From: Bacteroidia bacterium
GTDB lineage: Bacteria > Bacteroidota > Bacteroidia > Flavobacteriales > Flavobacteriaceae
Reading direction: 5' to 3'
DNA length: 64,000 nucleotides
Assembly (NCBI GenBank): GCA_030427585.1
Contig: JAUIBW010000002.1
Coordinates: 248,001 to 312,000, forward strand
Positions 1 through 6,849 of this stretch are shown here, one piece after another. The number at the start of each line of letters is the position of its first letter. Positions within the stretch are counted from its first letter, which is position 1. The position numbers and the translations under genes were made by a program. Below the pieces are notes generated by a model, which had not been told where the DNA came from, did no database searches, and saw only the letters and a program-made list of their open reading frames with translations.

Positions 1-382
1 GTAATTGATCCATATTCATGGCATGACGTTCGGAAAATTCCAACATAAAGGTTTTCATTCCTTTGGTTACTTTAGCCTCCAGATCAAACAACCCGGAAGG
101 TTTAGAATTGGTAAAAAGCATGATCAGCTCGGGCACAGGAATTCTCTTTACTAATCGCCCATGATTATACACCCCTACAAAAATTGTTTCCCTATCGCTG
201 AACATACGTACCACCAACCGATCCTGTGGCAGTCCTGTTTCTTTGGATAATCTTGAAAAATAAGTAATGATATTATGCCTTACTTTTGACTCATAGCCAA
301 ATACATCCACATTCAAATTCTGAACAGCTTTTCTTAATTTTTCTGCCAGTCGCGGGCTTTTCTTTCTTGTTTTTTGTTCCAT
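1..382 (-). CDS. Hypothetical protein of the mobile element (partial)
   Basis: From an ATG at 382 an open frame of 127 codons runs off the left edge without a stop, so the C-terminus is missing. It begins MEQKTRKKSPRLAEKLRK, a strongly basic N-terminus, and continues as a mixed helix/strand protein with no motif I recognise. It starts five bases after the stop of the 455-residue gene, so the two are almost certainly cotranscribed. It could be a DNA-binding or mobilisation accessory protein, but only the basic N-terminus points that way and I assign no function. Confidence 0.7.
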   Translation of the reverse strand, partial: MEQKTRKKSPRLAEKLRKAVQNLNVDVFGYESKVRHNIITYFSRLSKETGLPQDRLVVRMFSDRETIFVGVYNHGRLVKRIPVPELIMLFTNSKPSGLFDLEAKVTKGMKTFMLEFSERHAMNMDQL

Positions 383-387
383 CTTCT

Positions 388-1755
388 TTATTGTTTGTTT
401 ACATGTTCATTTATTTTTTGACCAAATACTGCCTTGTAAAATTTGTCGGTCAACTTTGGTATTCCCAATTTGCCTATCCGTTGCTCGCACTCCCTGAATA
501 CTGTTAATCGGGGTCGCGCTTCTGCGGTATCTTTGGCTTCATTTCTTTTAAATTTTTGGATTTGCTCCCGTACTATTCGTTCTAATTTTAGCGCGGTTTT
601 GTGCGCTTTTTCAGCTTCATACCAAGGCTTGGTTCCTGTAAATCCTTTAGGGTTTTTCGGATCAAAATACCGGGAAGGAAGGGTTACAAATCGGTGCAAA
701 GGGTCTTTTGCAATGTATTTAGCAACCAGATGGATACGATCTGTATAAACCTGATGCGTATGCTCCAGCTTTTCGTTGGATACAGGTTCGTACCACTCAT
801 ACAACAAGGTTTTGGCAATACTACATTGTCTACTGTTTAGCCATACATCTTTGTACAAAACTTCCCTGGCCAAACTCCAAAGGGCATTGACATATTTCGA
901 TAGGAAAGCGTGGCGGGTAGCATCACAAAAAGGGGGATTCCCTGGATTGTTTTGCCTGTTCTCAATCTCAACCGCGCCGGTTTGTCTACCCCGCACAGTA
1001 TTTTTTTCAAGTTCAGGGGCTTCCCGCCAAACATCTTTCCTTCGTGCATCTTCTTTCAAAGGGTCTTTCCTTCGTGTTTTTTTAGTTTCTTTTTTTGGTT
1101 TTTTTTCAGTAAAATCAGAAGTCGTGAGCCCCAGCGAACTCCTTTTTTCTTCTTTTTCAGTGGTTTTATCAGTTGTTATTTGAGTCAACCCCTGATCCTT
1201 GTCCAAATTCAATGACCAACTGTTTTCTAACTTATCAACAGCTATTATTCTATTATTTCTTTTATAAGTTGTTTTATAAGTGTATGAATGAGGACATTTT
1301 GTCCAATTACTTTTTTTAACTTCTTGATTATCAGTATCTGTTTTTTTATCCTCTTTGCTACACTTTTTTGCCTTATCAACACTACCAACCCCAGTTATCC
1401 ACAGTATTTTTGGGTTTATAAACAACTCATAACTGGAGTGCGAACCATGCCATATCTTACGGGTGAGCATCCCACATTCCAACAGGCGATCTATATGCCG
1501 TTGTATTGTTCTCCCGCTTGCCTGGGTGATTTTTGCCAATTGTATATTGTTGGTTCGTAAGGAAGGAAGGTTGCACGGGTCTATGGGAGTTACTTTGTTG
1601 GACTTTATAAGGGAAGCCCCGTAAATCTTAAGGATTGCCGTTGCCGTTGCCAACATGGATTGTCTGACCATTGTACCGGTCGTTTGTTGATGGCTATTGA
1701 AACGGTAGACAAACCTCTCTAACCTGTGAAATGAATTGGAATAATTAAGAATCAT
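388..1755 (-). CDS. Winged-helix-like protein of the mobile element
   Basis: This 455-residue protein has a probable helix-turn-helix or winged-helix segment near residues 65-115 (NNIQLAKITQASGRTIQRHI, then a wing-like stretch with SSYELFI). A long, highly charged Lys/Glu/Asp/Thr-rich linker follows at about residues 125-270, and then a more folded C-terminal region rich in Trp, Tyr and Arg (residues 285-455). This layout resembles replication-initiator-like or regulatory proteins of Bacteroidota mobile elements, but I do not recognise a named family. It lies 107 bases downstream of a 43-codon gene and 5 bases upstream of the partial gene at the left edge, all in one orientation. DNA binding is inferred; replication initiation is only a possibility. 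Confidence 0.65.
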   Translation of the reverse strand: MILNYSNSFHRLERFVYRFNSHQQTTGTMVRQSMLATATAILKIYGASLIKSNKVTPIDPCNLPSLRTNNIQLAKITQASGRTIQRHIDRLLECGMLTRKIWHGSHSSYELFINPKILWITGVGSVDKAKKCSKEDKKTDTDNQEVKKSNWTKCPHSYTYKTTYKRNNRIIAVDKLENSWSLNLDKDQGLTQITTDKTTEKEEKRSSLGLTTSDFTEKKPKKETKKTRRKDPLKEDARRKDVWREAPELEKNTVRGRQTGAVEIENRQNNPGNPPFCDATRHAFLSKYVNALWSLAREVLYKDVWLNSRQCSIAKTLLYEWYEPVSNEKLEHTHQVYTDRIHLVAKYIAKDPLHRFVTLPSRYFDPKNPKGFTGTKPWYEAEKAHKTALKLERIVREQIQKFKRNEAKDTAEARPRLTVFRECEQRIGKLGIPKLTDKFYKAVFGQKINEHVNKQ

Positions 1756-1862
1756 AATCGTGGTTATTTTTAAAAACTAAAAAACAAGACATAAGGAGTT
1801 GGCAGTTGTCCAAAAGCAATGGATAACCAACATCTGTTAATTTTTACTATAATGTATAATGA

Positions 1863-1994
1863 CTAATCTTCCCTTTTGAGATGTATCTTTCCGTAGTGTA
1901 CAGGGGTATCGCTCGGTCTGGTCTTACGCCTAAATACCTGTCGTATCTTTAGCAGGGCTTCTTTTTCTGATTTGTGAATCGTTACTTTTCTCAT
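1863..1994 (-). CDS. Small basic protein of 43 residues
   Basis: A complete short frame starts at an ATG (1992-1994) preceded by a purine-rich GGGGGAAAG, a good ribosome binding site, and ends at TAG (1863-1865). It reads MRKVTIHKSEKEALLKIRQV then a very basic RRKTRP segment and an acidic end. It starts 15 bases after the stop of the 98-residue HTH gene and points the same way, so it fits an operon with that gene and the 455-residue gene. The composition suggests a nucleic-acid-binding or partner peptide; no family is recognised. Support comes from position, the Shine-Dalgarno-like sequence and coherent composition. Confidence 0.5.
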   Translation of the reverse strand: MRKVTIHKSEKEALLKIRQVFRRKTRPSDTPVHYGKIHLKRED

Positions 1995-2009
1995 GCTTTC
2001 CCCCAATTG

Positions 2010-2306
2010 TTATTCTATACATCTCTCTTTTTTCATATGCTCTTTTTTGATCAGCTCCGATTCCAACCGAACCACTTGTTTGCCCCGCTCCAGCAAAGAT
2101 CTTCTTCTTGCTAGAGCTTCTTCATTCATTTTGATGACCTCCCCGATAAGAATATCCAGATTATATGGGCGTAACCTTTGTCTCCTTAAAAATTTACGCA
2201 CAGTAGGGTGGGATAATCCGGATCGTTTGATCAGTTGTTCGGAAGGATCTTGGTAATAATAATAGAGCATTCTTAGTTGTGTTCTGAATTCTTTTTCTGT
2301 GTACAT
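2010..2306 (-). CDS. Small helix-turn-helix protein
   Basis: This 98-residue protein has a helix-turn-helix-like core at about residues 18-45 (DPSEQLIKRSGLSHPTVRKF then LRRQRLRPYN), followed by a charged helical C-terminal half (residues 50-98). The SGLSHPTVRKFL segment looks like a lambda-type recognition helix region. It heads the minus-strand operon of the mobile element and is transcribed away from the 253-residue gene at 2551. Three TAAAGTTTA repeats lie just upstream of its start, so it could be the protein that binds them and controls both directions. That regulatory role is inference. Confidence 0.65.
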   Translation of the reverse strand: MYTEKEFRTQLRMLYYYYQDPSEQLIKRSGLSHPTVRKFLRRQRLRPYNLDILIGEVIKMNEEALARRRSLLERGKQVVRLESELIKKEHMKKERCIE

Positions 2307-2320
2307 TTTAAGTGTGTTTT

Positions 2321-2453
2321 TAAAGTTTATATAAAGTTTAGGTAAAGTTTACACAAAAATTACTTACATTTGTATCTATCAATAAAACAGGCACATATAG
2401 TTATTAATTTCTATATAAATCTTACAAGATTTGTCAAAGTTAAATAAACTTTA
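2321..2453. promoter_or_regulatory. Tandem TAAAGTTTA repeats with an inverted copy in a divergent control region
   Basis: The 9-mer TAAAGTTTA occurs at 2321-2329, 2332-2340 and 2343-2351, exactly 11 bp apart, and as its reverse complement TAAACTTTA at 2445-2453. The repeats lie in the 244-base gap between the minus-strand HTH gene (start 2306) and the plus-strand gene at 2551. A TACATTTG box (2365-2372), matching the flavobacterial -7 element, sits just right of the triplet. About one helical turn between copies suggests cooperative binding of a regulator. The whole gap is otherwise AT-rich and has no open frame worth reporting. Confidence 0.55.
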
Positions 2454-2550
2454 GTTAGATTTTAACTGTAATGTATTTAAAATGTTTTATTTTATTTTTT
2501 AATAAATTGATTATCAATAGTTAAAATTTAACTTTTAACACTTATTTAAT

Positions 2551-3312
2551 ATGTCAGAACTCGATATTATAGATGCTCAGGTACTTAAATTAATAGATTA
2601 CCTTAAAGATTTGCATACCAAAACGCAAACAAATCTCAATCTAACCGAAGATTATGCGTTTGGAAATAAATTCTATCATAACAATAAGTACATCGTAAAA
2701 CAAATGCGAGGAAACGAAAAAAAAGAAGGTAAAAACAAACGCGCACCACACCTTTTAATCGTCAATCTGGGCAAACACTTCAATGTGGATTTTAATTTCT
2801 TTTACGACCCTAATTACAAAGTCGAGGACGCCATTAAGTCCAAAACAACCATTTCTGAACCTGCGAAAGAGGAAACCATAGAAGAGGTTTTTAAGGAAAT
2901 TGATAAACGATTGGCTCTTTTTTTTAAGGAAAGCCAGCCAAAGGACAAGGAAGAAAACAAACACTATCAAGATATAACAGAGCAACTCACAACTATCAAA
3001 ACACATCTAAACACCTCCTTTTCCAAGAGCACACTTTCAGAAAAAAGAACACACATCATAGAGGCATTTGACAGAATCATAGTACTATCCAGAAAAAAGA
3101 TAGATACCATGATCTCCACAGCTCACCTGAAGCAAGACATAGCACAACTAACCGAACAAATCAAGGAGTGTACAGAAAACAAAACAGAACTCGAAAAAAG
3201 TATTCAAAAGTTAAATGCTGATTTGGCAGAATCCAACCGCATGGCTTTTGAAGCTCAAAAGGGACACACAGAAGCACTTAAACAACTATTGGCAGCAAAG
3301 AGTATTGAGTAA
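2551..3312 (+). CDS. Coiled-coil protein with a degenerate XRE-like N-terminus
   Basis: This 253-residue protein opens with a segment resembling the back half of an XRE-type DNA-binding domain (about residues 40-90: NNKYIVKQMRGNEKK then a PHLLIVNLGKHFNVDFNFFY stretch). The rest is long charged helix. The last 75 residues (KQDIAQLTEQIKECTENKTE onward, rich in Leu at heptad spacing) are a confident coiled coil. It is transcribed away from the 98-residue HTH gene across a repeat-containing region. Dimeric or oligomeric DNA binding is inferred from the two parts; no specific function can be named. Confidence 0.65.
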   Translation: MSELDIIDAQVLKLIDYLKDLHTKTQTNLNLTEDYAFGNKFYHNNKYIVKQMRGNEKKEGKNKRAPHLLIVNLGKHFNVDFNFFYDPNYKVEDAIKSKTTISEPAKEETIEEVFKEIDKRLALFFKESQPKDKEENKHYQDITEQLTTIKTHLNTSFSKSTLSEKRTHIIEAFDRIIVLSRKKIDTMISTAHLKQDIAQLTEQIKECTENKTELEKSIQKLNADLAESNRMAFEAQKGHTEALKQLLAAKSIE

Positions 3313-3398
3313 CACGAATCAGCCAGTAGAACCATTAAAAACTAACATATAAACACTCATCAATTAAAAGACATAGCAATACCATATCAATTATTTAT

Positions 3399-3438
3399 GT
3401 AATGACACTGTTACATTACGTAAATTTTTATACATTTG
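3399..3438 (+). promoter_or_regulatory. Promoter with inverted repeat for the MerR-like gene
   Basis: GTAATG (3399-3404) and CATTAC (3414-3419) form a perfect 6-bp inverted repeat with a 9-base spacer. It ends 11 bases before TACATTTG (3431-3438), an exact match to the flavobacterial -7 box TAnnTTTG. The start codon follows at 3467. Members of the MerR family bind palindromes just upstream of the -10/-7 element and usually regulate their own gene, so autoregulation by the 255-residue protein is plausible but inferred. No clear TTG -33 element is present at the usual distance. Confidence 0.5.
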
Positions 3439-3466
3439 CAATACGACAATTGGAAATTAGAAAACT

Positions 3467-4234
3467 ATGGAGTCAAAAAAAGAAGATTTTACAAAAGAAA
3501 GTGAAGCACTAAACGAACTTATTTTCGAAGCTAAAGTATTAAAAGGTATTAGGAGAATGACCGTCTCTAGCTGGAGAAAAGCAGGAGTGCTTGACGACAA
3601 AAGAGATCCTAAAGCTGCAAGACAGTGGAGCTACTTCAGTCCACTGGATGTAATCTGGATTGGGATTCTAAATGAAATGAAAAAATTAAGACTTACTCAT
3701 GCGGAAATGAAAGCCTGTAAGAAGGTTATTTTTGAAATGGTTACAGCACAGGATAACAAAGAATACCCTGCACTGGAATACTACACTTTCCTGGTAATGC
3801 TTTACAACCAACCTATCTATATCGTAATTTCTTATGAAGATGGCGTAGATGCCATCTGGATGCTCGATGAAAAGGATTATTTCTCTAAACTACGAGATGG
3901 AACCATAGAACATCATACCGCGCTTTGTCTTCACAAAATTGTCAAACTTATCCTTGAACCTGTATATAAGCTACCAGACTTTAGTGCTACAGCAGGATTA
4001 ACAGAACAGGAGACAAAAGTATTGGGGATCATTAGAAACAGAACTTTTCGTAGCATAAAAATTACCAAAAGAGATGGAGAGATTGACACCATCGAAAGCA
4101 CAGAACGAATAGAGGATACTGATAATATTATCCAACTATTAACGGAAGGGAAATACCAAAACATTGAAATCAAACAAATCAATGGCAAAATTGCATCCGC
4201 ACATCGTACCATCAGAACACATGTAAAAAAATAA
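3467..4234 (+). CDS. MerR-like HTH regulator of the mobile element
   Basis: This 255-residue protein has a MerR-type DNA-binding segment at about residues 22-75: VLKGIRRMTVSSWRKAGVLD, then an RQWSYFSPLDVIWIGIL stretch that resembles the wing and third helix of MerR domains. A following helix (residues 75-95) is MerR-like too. The C-terminal part is not a known ligand domain; its end (about 190-255) contains short beta-like repeats rich in Ile, Thr and Glu. A palindrome and a -7 box lie just upstream. It is the first of a plus-strand series ending in the integrase, so it may regulate excision or transfer. The HTH assignment is moderately sure; the role is inferred. Confidence 0.65.
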   Translation: MESKKEDFTKESEALNELIFEAKVLKGIRRMTVSSWRKAGVLDDKRDPKAARQWSYFSPLDVIWIGILNEMKKLRLTHAEMKACKKVIFEMVTAQDNKEYPALEYYTFLVMLYNQPIYIVISYEDGVDAIWMLDEKDYFSKLRDGTIEHHTALCLHKIVKLILEPVYKLPDFSATAGLTEQETKVLGIIRNRTFRSIKITKRDGEIDTIESTERIEDTDNIIQLLTEGKYQNIEIKQINGKIASAHRTIRTHVKK

Positions 4235-4248
4235 AACAATTAACGCAA

Positions 4249-4344
4249 ATGGCCGCTACAAGCCAAGCACACTTAGTCACTACTGTATTGACCGACGCTA
4301 CAATCGGATTTACGGCAATTAAGTATCAAAATGAATACGAATGA
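4249..4344 (+). CDS. Possible 31-residue leader or small protein
   Basis: A short frame beginning MAATSQAHLVTTVLTDATIG starts 14 bases after the stop of the MerR-like gene and ends at a TGA that overlaps the start of the next gene by 14 bases. The overlap would allow translational coupling to the excisionase-like gene at 4331. There is no strong ribosome binding site and no family match, so it may be only a chance frame. Confidence 0.3.
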   Translation: MAATSQAHLVTTVLTDATIGFTAIKYQNEYE

Positions 4345-4693
4345 GAAAAACGAAAAGATTTATATTGAAATAGGCGAATTATCAAAAATGATAAATGCCA
4401 CAGATTCAAGAACCACATTAAAATGGTGCGAAGAAGTAAAGCTACCGATCATACCAATCGGAAACAAAAAAATGACATATCGCTTTCTAGCGGAAGCAGA
4501 AATGGACAAACGAATACTTCAGGTTCTAAAAAAACAGTATCCTGGTAAATGGCAAGAATTATTCCAATGTTATAAGAACAATGATGTTTACCAGTACCTT
4601 ATCACAACACAACAAGAAGCTCAAACTACCATTAAACTAGACAAAAGAGTCGCTCCAAGATCAAGGTTCGCAAAAGATTTTGCAAAACAATAA
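4331..4693 (+). CDS. Excisionase-like helix-turn-helix protein
   Basis: This 120-residue basic protein sits 18 bases before the integrase start, the usual position of a recombination directionality factor (Xis). Residues 8-50 (YIEIGELSKMINATDSRTTL, then KWCEEVKLPIIPIGNKKMTY) resemble a MerR/Xis-type winged helix: a helix-turn-helix followed by a beta wing with the IPxxGxxxxY pattern of helix-turn-helix_17 proteins. The C-terminus is basic (KLDKRVAPRSRFAKDF). I infer that it binds the attachment region and steers the integrase towards excision; a simple transcriptional role cannot be excluded. Confidence 0.55.
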   Translation: MNTNEKNEKIYIEIGELSKMINATDSRTTLKWCEEVKLPIIPIGNKKMTYRFLAEAEMDKRILQVLKKQYPGKWQELFQCYKNNDVYQYLITTQQEAQTTIKLDKRVAPRSRFAKDFAKQ

Positions 4694-4711
4694 TTAAACA
4701 AATAATACATT

Positions 4712-6085
4712 ATGAAGAGACGAAAGAAATTACCTCCTAAAAGACACAGTGGGCTTCAAATCTATTGCTCCAAATGTAGAAAATATTTCTCCTACACCTC
4801 AAAAACCATTACCAAGAAAAATGGGGACAAGGAAACTATCGAACCAGATTGTGGAGAAGAAAAAAAGAAATACTCAAAGTGCCCTTATTTTGACAAGCAC
4901 AACTACAAAGCTATCATTCATATACCCGGAACAAAATCAGGAAAAACAAGTAAAACCCTAACTGCAACAAAATATGATGAAGCCGTAATTCAAACAATAG
5001 AGTTCCGAAAAGAAGTACATGAAGAATTATTTTCACTCCCCGTAGAATATGATACCTCAGTTAAAACTACATACCTATTTGATGCCCAAATAGCATATCT
5101 TGATTTTCTAGATAATATAGGTGTCCCAGAACAAGAAAAAGTCCAAAGAGGTGATCGCCACATTAAAGAACAAGCCAAGTGTTTAGAACTTTTTAACGAA
5201 GTTCTCAAAAAGAAAAAAATAGGAACAAAAACAACACCAATACACAAAATTGACAAACACCATGTAGGCTATTTTCATAAATTCCTATTAGAAGACATGG
5301 CGTATGCAAACAAAACCTACAACAATAAAATGGGGTCTTTAAAAAGTTTTTTTGATTGGGCTTTTGAACAATACAACGTCAATCAAAAAAACCCATTTAA
5401 CAAAGTAAAAGAACGGTCACACAAAACCAACATTGAAACCATTACCGGTAAAGAATTCTTAGCATTAATTAACCCAAACAATATGTGCAAGGAAAATGGA
5501 CAGGTAACTACAGGAATAAAAAGAAAATATAAAAGAAACTTATATCGTGACTATTTATCAGACGGGCTTGAATTAGCCCTTCACACAGGAGGGCGTCGAG
5601 AAGAAGTCGTAGAGCTTAGATGGAATATGATTCGCAAAATAAATGGTGAAATTTCCTATATCGAATTCAATAATTTAAAAGTTGAAAGAATGCTAGGAGA
5701 AGGGTTTAATGACAATGTAGACAAGAATATAATACCAATAACAAAAGATCTAAAAGACCTACTATTAAGACTCGGATATGACAAGTACAAAAACACCAGT
5801 AACTACCTATTATGTCCAGACAGAAAGGAGCAATCAACAAGCACCATTATGGACAACCTATCCAAAGGCTTTACTCATTTCTACAAACGATTAAACACAG
5901 GTAGAGAACTACAAATGAAGTGCCTAAGAAAAACATACCTGACTTACCTTAAATTAGCAACGGGTAATGATATGAGAAAATTGGATTCACATTCAACCGA
6001 TGAAGTACTAAATAAACACTATATCGACACCACAATAATCAAAAAAGCAATTTCCGAGATGAGTATTTTCGGAGATTCAAAATAA
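4712..6085 (+). CDS. int: Tyrosine recombinase (integrase)
   Basis: This 457-residue site-specific recombinase should cut and rejoin DNA at the attachment sites of the element. The C-terminal catalytic domain shows box I Arg295 in HTGGRREEVVELRW, box II Arg406 in KCLRKTY, His427 in DSHSTDE and the nucleophile Tyr437 in KHYID. Box II has Lys403 where most family members have His. A SAM-like core-binding region spans about residues 100-215. The N-terminal 60 residues contain Cys residues (YCSKCRKYF, DCGEE, KCPYF) that could bind zinc, an unusual addition. It points at the 3' end of tRNA-fMet, 112 bases away, which marks that tRNA as the likely attB. Two CAGCACGTCA repeats follow the gene. Confidence 0.9.
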   Translation: MKRRKKLPPKRHSGLQIYCSKCRKYFSYTSKTITKKNGDKETIEPDCGEEKKKYSKCPYFDKHNYKAIIHIPGTKSGKTSKTLTATKYDEAVIQTIEFRKEVHEELFSLPVEYDTSVKTTYLFDAQIAYLDFLDNIGVPEQEKVQRGDRHIKEQAKCLELFNEVLKKKKIGTKTTPIHKIDKHHVGYFHKFLLEDMAYANKTYNNKMGSLKSFFDWAFEQYNVNQKNPFNKVKERSHKTNIETITGKEFLALINPNNMCKENGQVTTGIKRKYKRNLYRDYLSDGLELALHTGGRREEVVELRWNMIRKINGEISYIEFNNLKVERMLGEGFNDNVDKNIIPITKDLKDLLLRLGYDKYKNTSNYLLCPDRKEQSTSTIMDNLSKGFTHFYKRLNTGRELQMKCLRKTYLTYLKLATGNDMRKLDSHSTDEVLNKHYIDTTIIKKAISEMSIFGDSK

Positions 6086-6091
6086 CAAAAT

Positions 6092-6114
6092 CAGCACGTC
6101 AGTACAGCACGTCA
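6092..6114. repeat. Direct repeat CAGCACGTCA beside the integrase
   Basis: CAGCACGTCA occurs at 6092-6101 and 6105-6114, a 13-bp period, between the integrase stop and the tRNA 3' end. Repeats in this position are typical arm-type binding sites for an integrase or excisionase. The sequence is more GC-rich than its surroundings. The binding role is inferred from position. Confidence 0.45.
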
Positions 6115-6163
6115 AGCCAAAATTCAATGAAAAATCCTTATAAGCAGCCTTCCTTAAACCAAA

Positions 6164-6190
6164 ATAACCCCTTGAAATTCAAGAGGTTAT
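6164..6190 (-). terminator. Hairpin terminator of tRNA-fMet
   Basis: ATAACCCCTTGAA (6164-6176) pairs with TTCAAGAGGTTAT (6178-6190) with one mismatch and a one-base centre. Read on the minus strand it starts 7 bases after the tRNA 3' end and is followed by TTTT. If the element integrated inside the tRNA 3' end, this terminator came with the element. Confidence 0.55.
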
Positions 6191-6196
6191 CCTTTG

Positions 6197-6269
6197 TAGC
6201 GGGAACAGGACTCGAACCTGTGACCTTCGGGTTATGAGCCCGACGAGCTGCCTACTGCTCTATCCCGCG
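6197..6269 (-). tRNA. Initiator tRNA-fMet (CAT anticodon)
   Basis: The minus strand folds as a 73-nt cloverleaf. Acceptor arms are CGCGGGA and TCCCGC with an unpaired C1:T72, the anticodon loop is CTCATAA and the T loop is TTCGAGT. The unpaired 1:72 position and three consecutive G:C pairs closing the anticodon stem (GGG and CCC) mark an initiator rather than elongator tRNA. The CCA end is not encoded. The gene appears intact although the neighbouring element probably recombined into its 3' end. Confidence 0.93.
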
Positions 6270-6280
6270 CTATTGGACGG

Positions 6281-6311
6281 CAAATATACAACCATTTTTA
6301 GTATTAAACAA
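6281..6311 (-). promoter_or_regulatory. Promoter of tRNA-fMet
   Basis: On the minus strand TTG (6309-6311), 20 bases, then TATATTTG (6281-6288) is a full match to the flavobacterial consensus. The predicted transcript would start a few bases before the tRNA 5' end at 6269. Confidence 0.75.
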
Positions 6312-6371
6312 TACTAATCATGGTAAAATTTTAAAAAATAATACAACCTGTTTAAAATAAACACGTTACCT

Positions 6372-6554
6372 TCATTGCTCAATATTCAATACTTCGAAAG
6401 CCACTAATTCCTGATGTTCAAATCTTGTATGCACCTCGATCGGGTTACAGCATACTTCACAGTCTTCAACATATACCTGATAGGCTACTGAAGGATCTAA
6501 AAGCATCGAAATCTCCTCCCAGCAATATGGGCATTGAAAATAGTGTTCGAACAT
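6372..6554 (-). CDS. CPXCG motif-containing cysteine-rich protein
   Basis: This 60-residue protein matches the small Cys-rich CPXCG family: MFEHYFQCPYCWEEISMLLD at the N-terminus and DCEVCCNPIEV in the middle, giving two Cys pairs (CPYC and CEVCC) that can hold one zinc ion. Family members are stand-alone zinc-ribbon proteins of unknown function found in many proteobacteria and flavobacteria. It sits alone between tRNA-fMet and the efflux operon, in the same orientation as both. It is the first clear core-genome gene to the right of the element. Confidence 0.8.
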   Translation of the reverse strand: MFEHYFQCPYCWEEISMLLDPSVAYQVYVEDCEVCCNPIEVHTRFEHQELVAFEVLNIEQ

Positions 6555-6664
6555 AAATTAAATATAACACCTCTTATACTTTTGTGGGGCTAAGAGTATA
6601 ATTTTAACAGTTCTTGTTAAAAACCTCACAAAACCACAAAAAAGGTACTTATACAAGTAGGGAG

Positions 6665-6685
6665 GGGGTACTGCATAAGTACCCC
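6665..6685. repeat. GTAC-containing inverted repeat in a non-coding gap
   Basis: GGGGTACT (6665-6672) and AGTACCCC (6678-6685) pair perfectly around GCATA. The 295-base gap 6555-6849 holds this hairpin, a nearby TACTT/AAGTA pair at about 6645-6658 and no credible gene. There is no T-run after the stem, so it is not a good terminator in either direction; its role is unknown. Confidence 0.35.
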
Positions 6686-6849
6686 TGCCTTAGTAATAAT
6701 TCTTAATTTTTTAACATTAGAGAAGAGATCATAACCTAATATTCGGATAAAAACATGTATAAAACGATAACTAAAAAAGCTTTTGAATACCTCATATACT
6801 TAACTCCTTAGAAAACAAAAAACAGGACTATACCCTGATATTTTGTTCT

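Larger units (their letters stand above)
1..6196. mobile_element. Right end of an integrated element at tRNA-fMet
   Basis: A tyrosine recombinase gene (4712-6085) is the last gene before the 3' end of tRNA-fMet (6197). This is the usual arrangement when an integrative element has used a tRNA 3' end as its attachment site. Everything to the left is accessory: small DNA-binding proteins, hypothetical proteins and repeat-rich control regions, with no housekeeping genes. The left boundary lies outside the window, so size and class (integrative conjugative element, genomic island or prophage) cannot be stated; no conjugation or phage structural genes are visible. The minus-strand genes at 1-2300 look more GC-rich than the rest of the window. 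The second copy of the tRNA 3' end expected at the left junction cannot be checked here. Confidence 0.75.
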
